A stretch of DNA of 64,000 nucleotides from Thermogemmatispora onikobensis (GTDB taxonomy: Bacteria; Chloroflexota; Ktedonobacteria; Ktedonobacterales; Ktedonobacteraceae): contig NZ_BDGT01000028.1 of NCBI RefSeq assembly GCF_001748285.1, forward strand, positions 1-64,000. Direction: 5' to 3'. This document shows, piece after piece, positions 45,313 to 53,043 of this stretch. The notes under the pieces were generated by a model. It was given only the letters and a program-made list of their open reading frames with translations, had not been told where the DNA came from and ran no database searches. The translations under genes were made by a program, and so were the position numbers. The number at the start of each line of letters is the position of its first letter. Position 1 is the stretch's first letter.

Positions 45313-46520
45313 GCAGAGAGAGCAAAGGGCCTCGCTGGTCCGAGGAGCCAGAAGAGGATAGCTGGCCTGGCTATGACGAGGAGGTACCTCCGGGCCGTCG
45401 GGCGCAGCGCCGCGCTCGGGCCAGCGGCTACAACTACGAGGCCAGATACTGGCGGCCAGAGAGGGAGCGTCTGAGGCGCAGAAGGGCATCTCAATGGGGG
45501 GGGGAGGATGCTGAGGTAGAGGAGGTGGAGGGGGTTGAGGCAGGGAGAGAGGAGGAAGATCTCCTGTTTCCCAATGGGAGAGGAGACTGGGCGGTCTCCC
45601 ATCGCCGGCCCAGACGCCGCGGCCCTCCCTGGCTCTGGTTTCTCTTCGGCTGCAGCGTAGCCATCCTCCTGCTGCTGCTCGGGATCATCGTGGCAGTCTT
45701 CGCGGCCCTGCGCAGCGTCACTGGCAGCAGCCCCTTGCCGATCCTGGGCCCGACCGCCAACACCTATACCCAGACAAGCCAGCAGACGATTCCTGTCAGC
45801 AACCTTGAGCAGCTCACGATCAGCAGCCAGATTGGCACTGTTGACATCACTAGCGATTCCCGCCTGGCTACGCCGGAGCTGACAGTTGTTAAGCGAACAA
45901 AAGCAGCAGGCCAGGCCGAGGCAGATGAAGAGTTCAAGCGCATCAGCATTCAGGTTCAGCCGGGACCTGGCAGTTTGCAGGTCACAGCGACACTGCCGCA
46001 GAGTGAGGGTCTGAACGGCCCCAGCGACACCGTCGATCTCCAGTTCAGGCTGCCAGCGCAGGTGAATCAGAGCGTGACCCCCTTCAAGTTGAATGTCGAG
46101 CTGGCCGTGGGGGACATCCACATTCAGGGACTCACGGGCATGCTGGTCGTCAAGGATGAAGCAGGCAATATTACTGTGGAAAGGGCAACCTTGACCGATG
46201 GCAGTAGCCTGCGCACAGTCAATGGCCAGGTAACCTTCAGCGGGTCGCTCGATACTCGTCCTGTGGGCGGCGGGAAGCCGCTCTTCCAGATTCATAGTGA
46301 GGTTGGCCAGGTCAACGTCACCCTTCCAGCCTCTACCGCTGTGGTGGTGGATGCCTACGTGAACAGTGGCAAGATTGTGAGCGCCTTCCCTATCCAGGTC
46401 AGCACTAATGCTGGCTCTGCCACCTATTATGGACCGCTAGTACCAGGGAGCGGGCCTATGCCAGCGGCCCTCTTGCGCCTCGATGTCGGCACTGGCGCTA
46501 TCAATCTGCACAGTGCATAA
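45309..46520 (+). CDS. Single-pass membrane protein with DUF4097-like beta-rich ectodomain
   Basis: 403 residues. An N-terminal cytoplasmic part of about 105 residues is highly charged (Arg/Glu-rich). One transmembrane helix follows (about 108-135, WLWFLFGCSVAILLLLLGIIVAVFAAL), then a repeated beta-strand domain (LEQLTISSQIGTVDIT, VELAVGDIHIQGLTGMLVVKDEAGNITVE, SLRTVNGQVTFSGSL, INLHSA). That is the pattern of DUF4097/DUF2807 putative adhesin-like beta-helices. It is coupled to the exporter gene by a 4-bp overlap and may be part of the same envelope system. Confidence 0.82.
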   Translation: MSRESKGPRWSEEPEEDSWPGYDEEVPPGRRAQRRARASGYNYEARYWRPERERLRRRRASQWGGEDAEVEEVEGVEAGREEEDLLFPNGRGDWAVSHRRPRRRGPPWLWFLFGCSVAILLLLLGIIVAVFAALRSVTGSSPLPILGPTANTYTQTSQQTIPVSNLEQLTISSQIGTVDITSDSRLATPELTVVKRTKAAGQAEADEEFKRISIQVQPGPGSLQVTATLPQSEGLNGPSDTVDLQFRLPAQVNQSVTPFKLNVELAVGDIHIQGLTGMLVVKDEAGNITVERATLTDGSSLRTVNGQVTFSGSLDTRPVGGGKPLFQIHSEVGQVNVTLPASTAVVVDAYVNSGKIVSAFPIQVSTNAGSATYYGPLVPGSGPMPAALLRLDVGTGAINLHSA

Positions 46521-46576
46521 AGTAGCATATCTGTAGCGGACAAAAGATTCGTGCTATACTATGAGAGTGACGACTC

Positions 46577-47257
46577 TTGCTATGGGTAGCTCTTTATTTT
46601 CAGACTAGAAAGGCGGGGGATGTTATCGCACAGATCTTACATGTTGACATACCGTCACCGCTGGGCCGCCTTGAGGGCATTCTGAAGCCCGAGGAAGCGG
46701 GTGTCAAACCGCACTACGTCTCCCTGGTCTGTCATCCGCATCCGCTCTATGGGGGGACGATGGACAACAAAGTTGTCTTCAAGGTGGCCCAGATTCTTCA
46801 GGCTTTGCAGATCCCGGCGCTGCGCTTCAACTTTCGAGGGGTAGGGAGAAGTTCGGGTAGCTATGATGAGGGGAGGGGGGAAATGGATGATGTGCGCTAT
46901 GCGCTGGACTTCCTCAGCCATCGCTATCCGGGCCTCCCGGTCATTCTCGCGGGTTTCTCCTTTGGCGCCTATGTGGGCCTACGGGTAGGGGCCGCCGATG
47001 GCAGAGTGCAGGCGCTCATCGGCCTGGGTGTGCCTGCACGCAGCTTCGATGGCGACACCCTGCAGGGCTGCACCAAGCCCAAGCTGATTATCCACGGGAC
47101 TCGGGACGAAGTTGCGCCTTATGCTCTGACCGCGCGCTGGTTCGAGCAGTTACCGGCTCCCAAGACGATGATGGCGGTCGAGGGAGCGGACCACTTCTTC
47201 CAGGGACGGCTGGACGAAGTGCAGACGATTATTGCCAGCTTCGTTCAGACATTGTGA
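46577..47257 (+). CDS. Alpha/beta hydrolase (dienelactone hydrolase-like), start uncertain
   Basis: The core (about residues 24-226) matches a conserved bacterial alpha/beta hydrolase group. Motifs are SPLGRLEG, CHPHPLYGGTMDNKVV (oxyanion HPHP), LRFNFRGVGRSSG, nucleophile elbow GFSFGAYVG, acid IIHGTRDEV and a His in GADHFFQ. The only in-frame start before the conserved part is TTG 46577, yet a good Shine-Dalgarno (AAGGCGGGGG, about 46610-46619) stands later and is followed at 46620 by an ATG out of frame. A promoter-like TGCTATACT ends about 20 bp before the TTG. The true start or a sequence error is unresolved. Confidence 0.85.
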   Translation: MLWVALYFQTRKAGDVIAQILHVDIPSPLGRLEGILKPEEAGVKPHYVSLVCHPHPLYGGTMDNKVVFKVAQILQALQIPALRFNFRGVGRSSGSYDEGRGEMDDVRYALDFLSHRYPGLPVILAGFSFGAYVGLRVGAADGRVQALIGLGVPARSFDGDTLQGCTKPKLIIHGTRDEVAPYALTARWFEQLPAPKTMMAVEGADHFFQGRLDEVQTIIASFVQTL

Positions 47258-47681
47258 CAGCCAGGTGACAACCTGCTTGCCAGCCTGTCTGCCATTTCCG
47301 GCCCACCGCAGGCCAGCCTCCCCTCCATCTGCTCCTTGCTTGCCTCCACTTGCCAGGCTGGCGGGAAGCAGCGCCGGCCCGGTCTGGCAGTGGTTTCGTT
47401 GGCGCTGTTGGCGCCTGTGAGCGGGCAAGCGTTTCAAACGTTTGCTGCTTTTCTCTCTTGCTCTGTTTTCTCCGCTGCAGCTTGCCTGTCCGATTGTTTG
47501 GCTTATCCGGTTCCTCGCAGCACGAGCGGGGGCGACGCCTTCCTGAGTGATAGCACGCTTGTTGAGAGAGGTACAATAGCAGGCAGAGAAGAGCATTAGA
47601 TCGCTAGCTGTTTGCCATTGTGGGCAGAGGCGGGTGTGCAAAGGAGCAGACCCTCCCCTGTCTGGGAAGGAGGAGACCACT
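47258..47681 (+). promoter_or_regulatory. Intergenic region before tspO with a 21-bp dyad
   Basis: GCAAGCGTTTCAAACGTTTGC at 47425-47445 is a near-perfect palindrome (one mismatched pair) and resembles a repressor operator. A TACAAT at 47572-47577 may be the -10 of the tspO gene. No gene was recognised in the gap. Confidence 0.5.
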
Positions 47682-48359
47682 ATGGCGCTCACGCTCAAGC
47701 GAGCCGTGAACAGGCCGAAGAGAGGGGGGAGTTGGGAGAGCCGGGCGAGAGAACTATTGGCGCGGGAAGCAGGCCGGCCCTGGCGCTGGTATCATGGATT
47801 GCTCTTCTATCTGCTCGTGCAAGGGCTGACCTTCGCTCTGAGCGGCCTCGTCAATCGCTGGCAGGGGAGGAGGATCAGCAGCCCGGGGCAGCTTCTCGGA
47901 GATGTAGCCTATTTCAAAGCACTGAGACAATCGATCTTTGCGCCGCCGGCCTGGGTCTTTGGGCCAGCCTGGACGATCAACAACCTGGCAGCTATCTGGG
48001 GGCTGCTGCGAGTTCTCAACAAGCCGGCCAGCAGCGAGGGGCGGACAGCCTACCTGGTTCTGCAGGCCGCCTCATGGCTCGATTATATCATCTTCAGCGC
48101 CGCCTATTTCGGCCTGCGCTCACCATTGAACGCGCTCTTGCTGACGCTGTTCATGCTGGGTCTGACGGGAGCGAGCGTGCTTGTGGCCTTGCTTCGTCTG
48201 CGTGATACGCTGGTTGCGCTCTCGCTGGCCACCCTCTTCCTCTGGCTATTGGTAGCCTCCACGGCGGCGATCTTTCAGGCGCTGTGGAACCGCGACGCCT
48301 TCTACGGGGTGGGGCCGTTTGCCGAGCCGATGCCGCGCCTCCTGAAACAGACAAAGTAA
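47682..48359 (+). CDS. TspO/MBR-family membrane protein
   Basis: 225 residues with five helices. Diagnostic TspO segments are PPAWVFGPAWTINNLAAIWGL (the W-x-PP-x-x-FxPxW motif region) and the last-helix sequence LFLWLLVASTAAIFQALWNRD. The N-terminal 40 residues are an extra basic extension. TspO proteins bind porphyrins and lipophilic ligands and influence stress responses. ATG 47682 follows AGGAGG nine bases upstream. The gene ends at a very long hairpin terminator shared with the convergent gene. Confidence 0.85.
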   Translation: MALTLKRAVNRPKRGGSWESRARELLAREAGRPWRWYHGLLFYLLVQGLTFALSGLVNRWQGRRISSPGQLLGDVAYFKALRQSIFAPPAWVFGPAWTINNLAAIWGLLRVLNKPASSEGRTAYLVLQAASWLDYIIFSAAYFGLRSPLNALLLTLFMLGLTGASVLVALLRLRDTLVALSLATLFLWLLVASTAAIFQALWNRDAFYGVGPFAEPMPRLLKQTK

Positions 48360-48367
48360 AGCAATTG

Positions 48368-48436
48368 AAAAAGCCGGTCTGCGCAGCCGCTGAGTGGCGG
48401 TCGATCGAGACCGCCGCGGCTGGCAGCCGGCTTTTT
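48368..48436. terminator. Long bidirectional terminator hairpin
   Basis: AAAAAGCCGG (48368-48377) pairs with CCGGCTTTTT (48427-48436). Inside, CAGCCGC/GCGGCTG and GGCGGTC/GACCGCC extend the stem with small bulges. A-tract and T-tract on the two ends permit termination on both strands, as expected between convergent genes. Confidence 0.9.
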
Positions 48437-48493
48437 CTTCACCAGCGTGTGTCTGACTGAGCCTCCTCCGGGGGCTTCTGTCCTGCGCTCAGG

Positions 48494-50218
48494 CTAGGAA
48501 TGCTGAGCGATGTAGACGTCAGCCCACAGCTCAGGCGGGAAGAGACCCTGAGCGTTGAACTTCATGCCGATCACATACGGCTTGAGCAGGCGCACACCGA
48601 TGCGCTGATCAAGCGAGAGCCAGGCAACGTCGTTGACCAGTTGCTGCTCTGCCTGGTTGTAGGCCTGGTAGCGGGCCGAGCCGTTGTCCATAGCGTCAGC
48701 CGCCTCCAGATTCTTCTGAACCTGCTGCTGCTGAGCGGCATCGGTGGAATTGTTCTGGCCGTAGTTGACCTGGTTGTTGGGAGAACCCTTATCGAACTGG
48801 AGCGTCAGCCAGTCCTGGGGATCGGGATAGTCGGCGATCCAGGCGATCGACCAGAAGCCGATGCCCTTGGGGTTCCCCGGAAGCGCGTTCAAGTCCTCCA
48901 GCAGCTTATTGAAGTCGGTGGCCACGGGCTTCACGGTGATCCCGAGCACGCTCTGCCACTGGCTGGTCAGCGTCGTGATCTCGTTGGTCACGTCCTGAGA
49001 GCCGGTGGGGTAGTAGAGCTGCAGCGGGGGCAGCTGGGATGGGCTGGAGAGGCCCATCTCCTTGAGGGCCTGCTGCAGGAGCTGATTGGCTTTGTCCTTG
49101 TCGCCCGCGGTTGAGGTGACGCCCGCCGGGCCAGTCAGGCTGGCGTTATAGCCCGGCATCCCCTGCGGCACGATATGATATGTCGGCTTGCGGGTGTTCT
49201 TCCAGATGGCCGACATGATCTGGTCGCGGTTGATGGCCAGCGAGAGCGCCTGGCGGAAGTGGACGTTATCATAGGGCTTGACCAGGTAGTTCATGCCCAG
49301 GTAGTCGATCGAGAGCTGTGGCGTCTCGCTGTACTCACCGGTCCTGGCGCGCGCCTGCTGGATGTTGGTGATGGGGATCGGCGTGATATCGACCTTGCCG
49401 GTCTGGTAGACCTGGTAAGCCGTCTTCACGTCCTGATAGAAGGGCATGATGATCTGCTGCAGCTGCGGCTTGGGCCCATAGTAGTTGGGGTTGGGCACAA
49501 AGACGATCTGCTTATTGTGCTGGTAGGACTGCACCTTGAAGGGGCCAGTACCGCCGCCCTCGTCAAGATGGTCGGTCCAGCTCTTGCCGTACTTCTCAAC
49601 GATGCTCTTCTCCACCACATAGGAAGTGGGGTAAGCCAGCGCGTCCAGGAAGTAAGCGGCTTTCTTGCTGAGCGTGATGCTGATCGTCTGTGGATCGGGC
49701 GTTTTCAGGCTGTCGTTAATGATGGTCTTGATCTTGCCGGTGCCCAGCAGATCGGAGTCCTTGATCAAGTTCAAATAGCTGCCAGCGACTGGCGACTTCG
49801 TGGCCGGCTGCAAGGCGCGGTCAATGCTGTAGGCCACGTCTGCTGAGGTAACTGCTGTGCCATCGCTGAACTTGACGTTCGACTTCAGATGGAAAGTATA
49901 GGTGAGGCCGTCGGAAGAGATGTCCCACGATGAGGCAATCTCCGGCTGCACGTTGAGGTTCTCGTCCAGCGTCACCAATCCGGTGAAGACCAGGTTAATA
50001 GCGGTCGACGAGGGAAGATCGGTCACCAGTGCCGGATCGAAGGTCTCGATATCCTGGACACCGGCGTTGGTAAAGATAAACTTTTGCTGGCTGGCTGGCG
50101 CCTTGGTCGTGGTGGTGGTGCCGCTCTGTCCGCCGCCACCGCAGGCGACCACAAAGAGGGTAAGCACCCCCAGAAGCAGCAAGCGAAAAACGCCTGTGGT
50201 TACCTTCTGCTTCCTCAT
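48494..50218 (-). CDS. Peptide/oligopeptide ABC transporter substrate-binding lipoprotein (SBP_bac_5)
   Basis: 574 residues. A signal with lipobox VVAC (LLLLGVLTLFVVACGGGG) is followed by a Thr-rich linker and a family-5 solute-binding domain. Motifs include DVAYSIDRALQP, YHIVPQGMPG, FRQALSLAINRDQI and LTLQFDKGSPNNQVNYGQNNS. It captures peptides or nickel/sugar-like ligands outside the membrane. No permease or ATPase genes are adjacent, so it is an orphan binding protein. ATG 50218 has AAGGAG eleven bases upstream. A structured leader candidate lies 108 bp upstream. Confidence 0.93.
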   Translation of the reverse strand: MRKQKVTTGVFRLLLLGVLTLFVVACGGGGQSGTTTTTKAPASQQKFIFTNAGVQDIETFDPALVTDLPSSTAINLVFTGLVTLDENLNVQPEIASSWDISSDGLTYTFHLKSNVKFSDGTAVTSADVAYSIDRALQPATKSPVAGSYLNLIKDSDLLGTGKIKTIINDSLKTPDPQTISITLSKKAAYFLDALAYPTSYVVEKSIVEKYGKSWTDHLDEGGGTGPFKVQSYQHNKQIVFVPNPNYYGPKPQLQQIIMPFYQDVKTAYQVYQTGKVDITPIPITNIQQARARTGEYSETPQLSIDYLGMNYLVKPYDNVHFRQALSLAINRDQIMSAIWKNTRKPTYHIVPQGMPGYNASLTGPAGVTSTAGDKDKANQLLQQALKEMGLSSPSQLPPLQLYYPTGSQDVTNEITTLTSQWQSVLGITVKPVATDFNKLLEDLNALPGNPKGIGFWSIAWIADYPDPQDWLTLQFDKGSPNNQVNYGQNNSTDAAQQQQVQKNLEAADAMDNGSARYQAYNQAEQQLVNDVAWLSLDQRIGVRLLKPYVIGMKFNAQGLFPPELWADVYIAQHS

Positions 50219-50325
50219 AGGTTTGATACTCCTTCCCGCACCATTCGGATATGTCATTCCCACAGTTCGCTGTCTGATGGCTGAAGGAGAAGCGTCCTCG
50301 GTGGATATTTGATCAGTGACACGTG

Positions 50326-50440
50326 CTGGTGACGAAACACCAGGGGTTGCAACGAGCAAGGCAGAGAACCCTGGCACCAGCAGCACCCCATTCCGGGTGC
50401 GGTTCTCTCCTCATTGACCCCTTGAGTACTACGTCACCAG
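50326..50440. promoter_or_regulatory. Nested four-helix hairpin, candidate structured leader (riboswitch-like)
   Basis: Four nested complementary pairs: CTGGTGACG 50326-50334 with CGTCACCAG 50432-50440; AGGGGT 50342-50347 with ACCCCT 50417-50422; AGAGAACC 50363-50370 with GGTTCTCT 50401-50408; GCACCC 50383-50388 with GGGTGC 50395-50400. All are perfect. The element could lie in the leader of the substrate-binding protein gene (minus strand) or upstream of the isochorismatase-like gene (plus strand). It does not match riboswitch consensus sequences that I know. Confidence 0.55.
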
Positions 50441-50621
50441 GGGAAAAAATCTCACAATGTGTTATGGCTCTGGTTTGGTTTTCCCTGGGAAGAAAGTGCC
50501 AGGACAAGTGATCGCTAACCTGTTCTCTCCTTCACTTTCTGCGACTCCTGCGGCTTGATAGTGATACAATGATCACAACATGCTGTTTGGTAGGAGCCAA
50601 GAGTTGGCCCTGGTGAGCTTT

Positions 50622-51308
50622 ATGGATCATTACACCGTGCCTGATTTTACTGCTGTTGCTCTCATTGTAATTGATATGCAAAGAGACTTTCTCGATGGCC
50701 TGCCGGCGGGAGTGGCAGGAACTGTAGCAGTTGTGCCGCGCATTGTGCGTCTGCTGCAGGCTTTTCGGGCGGCAGAGTGCCCAATTGTCCATATCGTGCG
50801 TATCTATCTGGCAGATGGCTCGAATGTCGATCTCTGCCACCGGGCGGCGGTGGAGCGTGGAGCCGGCTGGACCCTGGCCGGTTCCCCAGGTTGTGAGATC
50901 GTGCCAGAACTGCTGCCTGATCGCTTCTCGCGTCTGGAGGTGGAGCGCCTGCTGGCCGGCCAGGTTCAGTATCTCTGGCCGCGCGAGGTGGTCATCTACC
51001 AGCCGCGCTGGGGAGCCTTCTATCGCACTCCACTGGAGGACTATCTGCGTCGGGCCCATGTTTCGACGCTGGCGATCTGCGGCTGCAATTTCCCCTATGC
51101 TCTACGTGCAACTCTCTACGAGGCGAGCGAGCGCGATTTCCGCCTGGTCTTAGTAGAAGATGCGGTCTCCGGTTTGTATGAGCAGGGCAAGCAGGAGCTG
51201 CAGACCATCGGGGTCTCAATCATGAGGAGTGCTGAGGTCGTGGCTGAGCTGCAGCGCCTCAAGGCTGACGCGAGGGAGGTGGCCGGAGACAAGCCTGGAG
51301 GGGAATGA
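50622..51308 (+). CDS. Isochorismatase-like cysteine hydrolase
   Basis: 228 residues. The catalytic Asp is in LIVIDMQRDFLDG (D18). The Cys lies in LAICGCNFPYALRATLYEASERDF (about 152-155), with the family TLYEAxxRDF motif after it, and EDAVSGLYEQGKQEL closes the fold. Members hydrolyse amides, ureido compounds or vinyl ethers; the substrate here is unknown. ATG 50622 is preferred (GGTGAG upstream). ATG 50580 lies only about ten bases past a TACAAT (50565-50570) and would require nearly leaderless translation. Confidence 0.85.
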   Translation: MDHYTVPDFTAVALIVIDMQRDFLDGLPAGVAGTVAVVPRIVRLLQAFRAAECPIVHIVRIYLADGSNVDLCHRAAVERGAGWTLAGSPGCEIVPELLPDRFSRLEVERLLAGQVQYLWPREVVIYQPRWGAFYRTPLEDYLRRAHVSTLAICGCNFPYALRATLYEASERDFRLVLVEDAVSGLYEQGKQELQTIGVSIMRSAEVVAELQRLKADAREVAGDKPGGE

Positions 51309-51379
51309 CAAGGGATGGGGAAAGGCCAGTGGTTCTGGCGGCGCTACCTGGCTGTCTGCCTGTCTATCGGGAGTGTTAG

Positions 51380-52717
51380 TCAGAGGGCTTCCTGCCAGGA
51401 CGAGCGGCGCAGGTCGGCCTCGGCTATGCTCTGGGGATGGGGAGCGTGAGCTGTCGGGACCTGGTCATTGCCAGGAGTGGCCAGCAGCTGCAGAGCACGT
51501 GCCTGGCTGAGGATGCCGTAGCGTAGCTTGAGGGCCAGAATGCGCTCGACGGCGGCGTTGATCTGGCTTTCCTGCAGCTCTCCTTTGAGGACAGTCTCTT
51601 TCAGCGCAGCCAGCATGTTGCGCGTCTCGCTTAGACCGCGCGGACCGAGCAGGAGGTCCTCTCCGGCCTTGATGGCCAGGACGGCTGCCTGGGCCAGGGG
51701 GTAGGTGTTGCTGATGCCGCCCATCCAGAGGGTGTCGCTGATGGTCACGCCCTCGAAATGGAGACGATTGCGCAGGAGGTCGGTGACCACGGCTGGGGAG
51801 AGCGAGGTAGGCAGACGCGGGTCGAGCTGGGGGTTGAGGATATGGGTGGTCATGACCATCGGGACAATCCCTTCGTTGACGAGGGTGCGATAGGGGACAA
51901 GGTCGATGCTGGCTAGCTGAGCCAGGCTGCGGTTATCGTTGGGCAGCGCGCGGTGAGGGTCGACGCTGGCCGCACCAAGGCCCGGGAAGTGCTTGAGGCA
52001 GCCGATGACCCCGCCGTCGGTCAGACCTTGAAGGTAGGCGCGCCCCATGTTGGTGACCAGCGTCGGGTCGGAGCCGAAGGTCCGCTGGGGAAGACCGGGG
52101 TTGTTCGCATTGGTGAGAACGTCGACGATGGGCATGAAGTTGACATTGAGACCAAGAGCCTTGAGGGTCTGGGCAGCGGCCAGCCCTTGGCTGTAGGCAT
52201 ATTGGGTGCTGCCACTGGCACCGATAGCGGCCTCAGAAGGGCGCTCGCCAGTAATCCGGCGCAGTTCGTTGACGTAGCCACCCTCAAAGTCGGTGCTGAT
52301 GAAGAGAGGGATATGGGCGTGAGCTTGCAGGGTGGTGTTGAGAGCTGTGAGCTGGTCCCTGCTTTCGACGTTGCCGTTGTTGTTCTCGATGAGAACGCCT
52401 GAGACCTGGCTGGTCTCGATCATCTGCTGCAGGTCGGGGTTGTAGCTGGCCCCGGAGAACTCAACAATGACCATCTGGCCAAGCTTTTGCTCAAGGGTCA
52501 GATTGCGTACGATGCCACGAGCAAGCTCATCGAGCGTCGGAGTGGCCGCGGATGGGACCACGGTGGGCACGGTCGGACTGGCTCGGACTGTTGCCGACCC
52601 TCTCGTGGAGGGGAGGAGCTGCCCGCTACCAGGCGAGCTGGTGACGGTGCTGCAGGCGTTGCTGCTGAGCAAGAAGAAAAGCAGTATAAGCAGGAAATAG
52701 CGTTTGCTGATGTGCAT
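51380..52717 (-). CDS. Secreted glycoside hydrolase family 3 (beta-N-acetylhexosaminidase type)
   Basis: 445 residues. Signal peptide (MHISKRYFLLILLFFLLSSNAC) with a possible atypical lipobox, then a Ser/Thr/Pro linker to about residue 58. The GH3 barrel follows: LEQKLGQMVIVEF, FISTDFEGGYVNELR, KHFPGLGAASVDPHRALP (the Asp-His dyad loop typical of NagZ-like enzymes) and the nucleophile Asp in TISDTLWMGG. It lacks the C-terminal domain of larger GH3 enzymes, as NagZ does. Likely acts on GlcNAc-containing glycans such as peptidoglycan fragments or chitin. The start at 52717 removes a spurious 101-residue extension. Confidence 0.92.
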   Translation of the reverse strand: MHISKRYFLLILLFFLLSSNACSTVTSSPGSGQLLPSTRGSATVRASPTVPTVVPSAATPTLDELARGIVRNLTLEQKLGQMVIVEFSGASYNPDLQQMIETSQVSGVLIENNNGNVESRDQLTALNTTLQAHAHIPLFISTDFEGGYVNELRRITGERPSEAAIGASGSTQYAYSQGLAAAQTLKALGLNVNFMPIVDVLTNANNPGLPQRTFGSDPTLVTNMGRAYLQGLTDGGVIGCLKHFPGLGAASVDPHRALPNDNRSLAQLASIDLVPYRTLVNEGIVPMVMTTHILNPQLDPRLPTSLSPAVVTDLLRNRLHFEGVTISDTLWMGGISNTYPLAQAAVLAIKAGEDLLLGPRGLSETRNMLAALKETVLKGELQESQINAAVERILALKLRYGILSQARALQLLATPGNDQVPTAHAPHPQSIAEADLRRSSWQEAL

Positions 52718-53043
52718 CTGACCTGGCCTTTGGGAGCGAGGCGAGCCGACGACCCGCCCTGAATTCTCTTCTGGCTCTGGGAACGAGCGAGGGCCAGACG
52801 AGCATAGAGACCGGTACTTTTTTCCCGTTTGTCGGAGCAGCCTCGCGAGGGGAGGCTCCTCGCCTCGGTCGAAGCGGGAGGCCAGATCGCGCTTGTGGTC
52901 TGGACCAGGGACAGGGCCGGGCCGGCCCAGCCCGCGAGATGAGAAGAGCGTTCCCAGGGGCGGCAGCCTCTGCAGACTGCCGTACTGAGAACGCGCTCCT
53001 CTCCGCCGGCTCCTGTTCAATTGTCCCGGCGTAGCCGTAGTGG
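52718..53043. other. Intergenic region between GH3 and acyl-CoA ligase genes
   Basis: GC-rich sequence with short palindromes such as GGGCCGGGCCGGCCC; no gene or clear terminator was recognised. Confidence 0.4.

Noticed and set aside
50313-50511. Small frames across the nested hairpin
   Set aside because: They have no domain or ribosome site and are better explained by the structured element.
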